Assembly (NCBI GenBank): GCA_947450745.1
Contig: CANFYD010000253.1
Location: 1-6,063, forward strand
DNA length: 6,063 bases
DNA from: Burkholderiales bacterium
Lineage (GTDB): Bacteria > Pseudomonadota > Gammaproteobacteria > Burkholderiales > Burkholderiaceae_C
Direction: 5' to 3'
Shown here in pieces: positions 4,974-6,063 of this stretch. The stretch's first letter is position 1; each line of letters opens with the position of its first letter. Under the pieces are notes generated by a model, which made no database searches, was not told where the DNA came from, and saw nothing but the letters and a program-made list of their open reading frames with translations. Position numbers and translations under genes: made by a program.

Positions 4974-6063
4974 ATGAGTGCAGACGTAAGTACAGAGAAC
5001 AGCCCGGCGCTTGGAGAGACTGGCGAGACTGGCGGAGCCTACCTGCGGATCGAGAACGTGGTGAAGGACTTCGGCGGCGGCTCGGTGGCCGTCGACCGGG
5101 TCTCGATCGACATTGCCAAGGGCGAGATCTTTGCCCTGCTGGGCAGCTCGGGTTGCGGCAAAACCACCTTGCTGCGCATGTTGGGTGGCTTCGAGACGCC
5201 GACCAGCGGCCGCATCATCTTGAACGGCCAAGACTTGGACGGCCTGCCGCCCTATGCCCGGCCGATCAACATGATGTTCCAGAGCTATGCGCTGTTCCCC
5301 CACCTGACCGTGTGGGACAACATTGCCTTCGGCCTGCGCCGTGACGGCATGGCCAAAGACCTGATCAGTGCACGCGTCGAGGCCATGCTCAAGCTGGTGC
5401 AACTGGGCAAGTTCGCCAAGCGCAAACCGCACCAGTTGTCTGGCGGCCAGCAGCAGCGCGTCGCACTCGCGCGCAGCTTGGCCAAGAAGCCGCAGCTGCT
5501 GCTGCTGGACGAACCGCTGGGCGCTTTGGACAAAAAGCTGCGCGAAGAAACACAGATCGAGCTGGTCAACATCATCGAAGACGTTGGCGTCACCTGCGTG
5601 ATGGTGACGCACGACCAGGAAGAGGCGATGACGATGGCTTCGCGCATCGCGGTGATGAGCGAGGGCCGCATTCTGCAAATCGGCGCACCGGCGGACATCT
5701 ACGAAACGCCGGCCACCCGCTTCGTCGCCGACTTCATCGGCAACGTCAACATGATGGAGGGCACGCTCAGCGTGGACGAGCCCGACCACGTCATCATCGA
5801 GTGCGCCGACTGCACCCATTACGTCGGCCACGGCATCACCGGCACCGAAGGCATGGCGGTCGGCGTGGCCCTGCGGCCAGAAAAAATCCGCCTCAGCAGC
5901 GACAAGCCGGCGGGCGAGTTCAACCAGGTGCTCGCACATGTGCGGGAGCTGTCCTACTTCGGTGCGTTCACCGTCTACCACCTGCAACTGCCCAGCGGAC
6001 AGGTCATCAAGGTCAGTGAAAGCAATATGGAACGCCACCGCACGGACCCGTTGACCTGGGACC
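4974..6063 (+). CDS. spuF: Polyamine ABC transporter ATP-binding protein (SpuF/PotG type), 3' partial
   Basis: 363 codons are visible and the frame is still open at the right edge. The final RHRTDPLTWD aligns with PotG RYRKGLPTWGDE, so about 20 residues are missing. This cytoplasmic ATPase powers polyamine import as a dimer beneath the permeases. The sequence shows Walker A GSSGCGKT (57-64, K63), Q-loop Q103 (FQSYALF), signature LSGGQQQR (155-162), Walker B LLLLDEP with D179 and catalytic E180, D-loop GALDKKL, and H-loop H213 (VTHDQEEAMTMA). The C-terminal regulatory TOBE domain starts after FIGNVNMMEG (254-263) and contains ALRPEKI (299-305). The N-terminus carries a 9-bp tandem duplication (5016-5033) encoding ETGETG in a non-conserved leader of about 23 residues. 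An unusual C277-x2-C280-x-H282-x3-H286 cluster lies in the TOBE domain. The PotG branch is favoured over PotA by overall similarity and by adjacency to a PotF-type receptor. Confidence 0.93.
   Translation, partial: MSADVSTENSPALGETGETGGAYLRIENVVKDFGGGSVAVDRVSIDIAKGEIFALLGSSGCGKTTLLRMLGGFETPTSGRIILNGQDLDGLPPYARPINMMFQSYALFPHLTVWDNIAFGLRRDGMAKDLISARVEAMLKLVQLGKFAKRKPHQLSGGQQQRVALARSLAKKPQLLLLDEPLGALDKKLREETQIELVNIIEDVGVTCVMVTHDQEEAMTMASRIAVMSEGRILQIGAPADIYETPATRFVADFIGNVNMMEGTLSVDEPDHVIIECADCTHYVGHGITGTEGMAVGVALRPEKIRLSSDKPAGEFNQVLAHVRELSYFGAFTVYHLQLPSGQVIKVSESNMERHRTDPLTWD

Overview
The window is a compact, single-strand polyamine uptake and catabolism cluster. All five genes lie on the + strand, and both outer genes are cut by the window edges. 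The order is: gamma-glutamyl hydrolase of the PuuD/SpuA type (5' end missing), gamma-glutamylpolyamine synthetase of the PuuA/SpuB type, class III polyamine:pyruvate aminotransferase (SpuC), periplasmic putrescine-binding protein (SpuD/PotF), and polyamine ABC-transporter ATPase (SpuF/PotG, about 20 residues short of its end). This matches the Pseudomonas aeruginosa spuABCDEFGH order as I know it, except that one binding-protein gene lies where that operon has two (spuD and spuE). Permease genes (spuG/spuH, potH/potI) would be expected just beyond the right edge.

The organism is probably a GC-rich proteobacterium. Codons strongly prefer G or C at the third position, ribosome-binding sites are classical GAGGA/GGAG, and the proteins resemble pseudomonad, chromobacterial and enterobacterial Spu/Pot/Puu proteins. 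A Burkholderiales-type betaproteobacterium is my best guess, but there is no rRNA or marker gene to confirm it.

Layout: 1-618 spuA/puuD (partial); 619-714 leader with a small GC-rich hairpin and the RBS; 715-2082 spuB; 2081-2221 a large imperfect palindrome of 141 bp whose outer 16-bp stem (15 of 16 paired) starts inside the spuB stop codon; 2257-3675 spuC; 3676-3808 gap with a short hairpin; 3809-4936 spuD/potF; 37-bp gap; 4974 to the right edge spuF/potG. There is no gene-free stretch over 300 bp, and I see no tRNA, rRNA, CRISPR array, transposase or convincing intrinsic terminator.

Inferred working: SpuD captures putrescine in the periplasm and the SpuF-powered transporter imports it. SpuB attaches glutamate to one amine. 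SpuC removes an amino group from a polyamine or perhaps from its glutamylated form, giving an aldehyde. An aldehyde dehydrogenase not in this window would oxidise that, and SpuA would release the glutamyl group to give GABA. No PuuB-type oxidase or PuuC-type dehydrogenase is present here. The genes are known families; the least explained element is the large palindrome between spuB and spuC.
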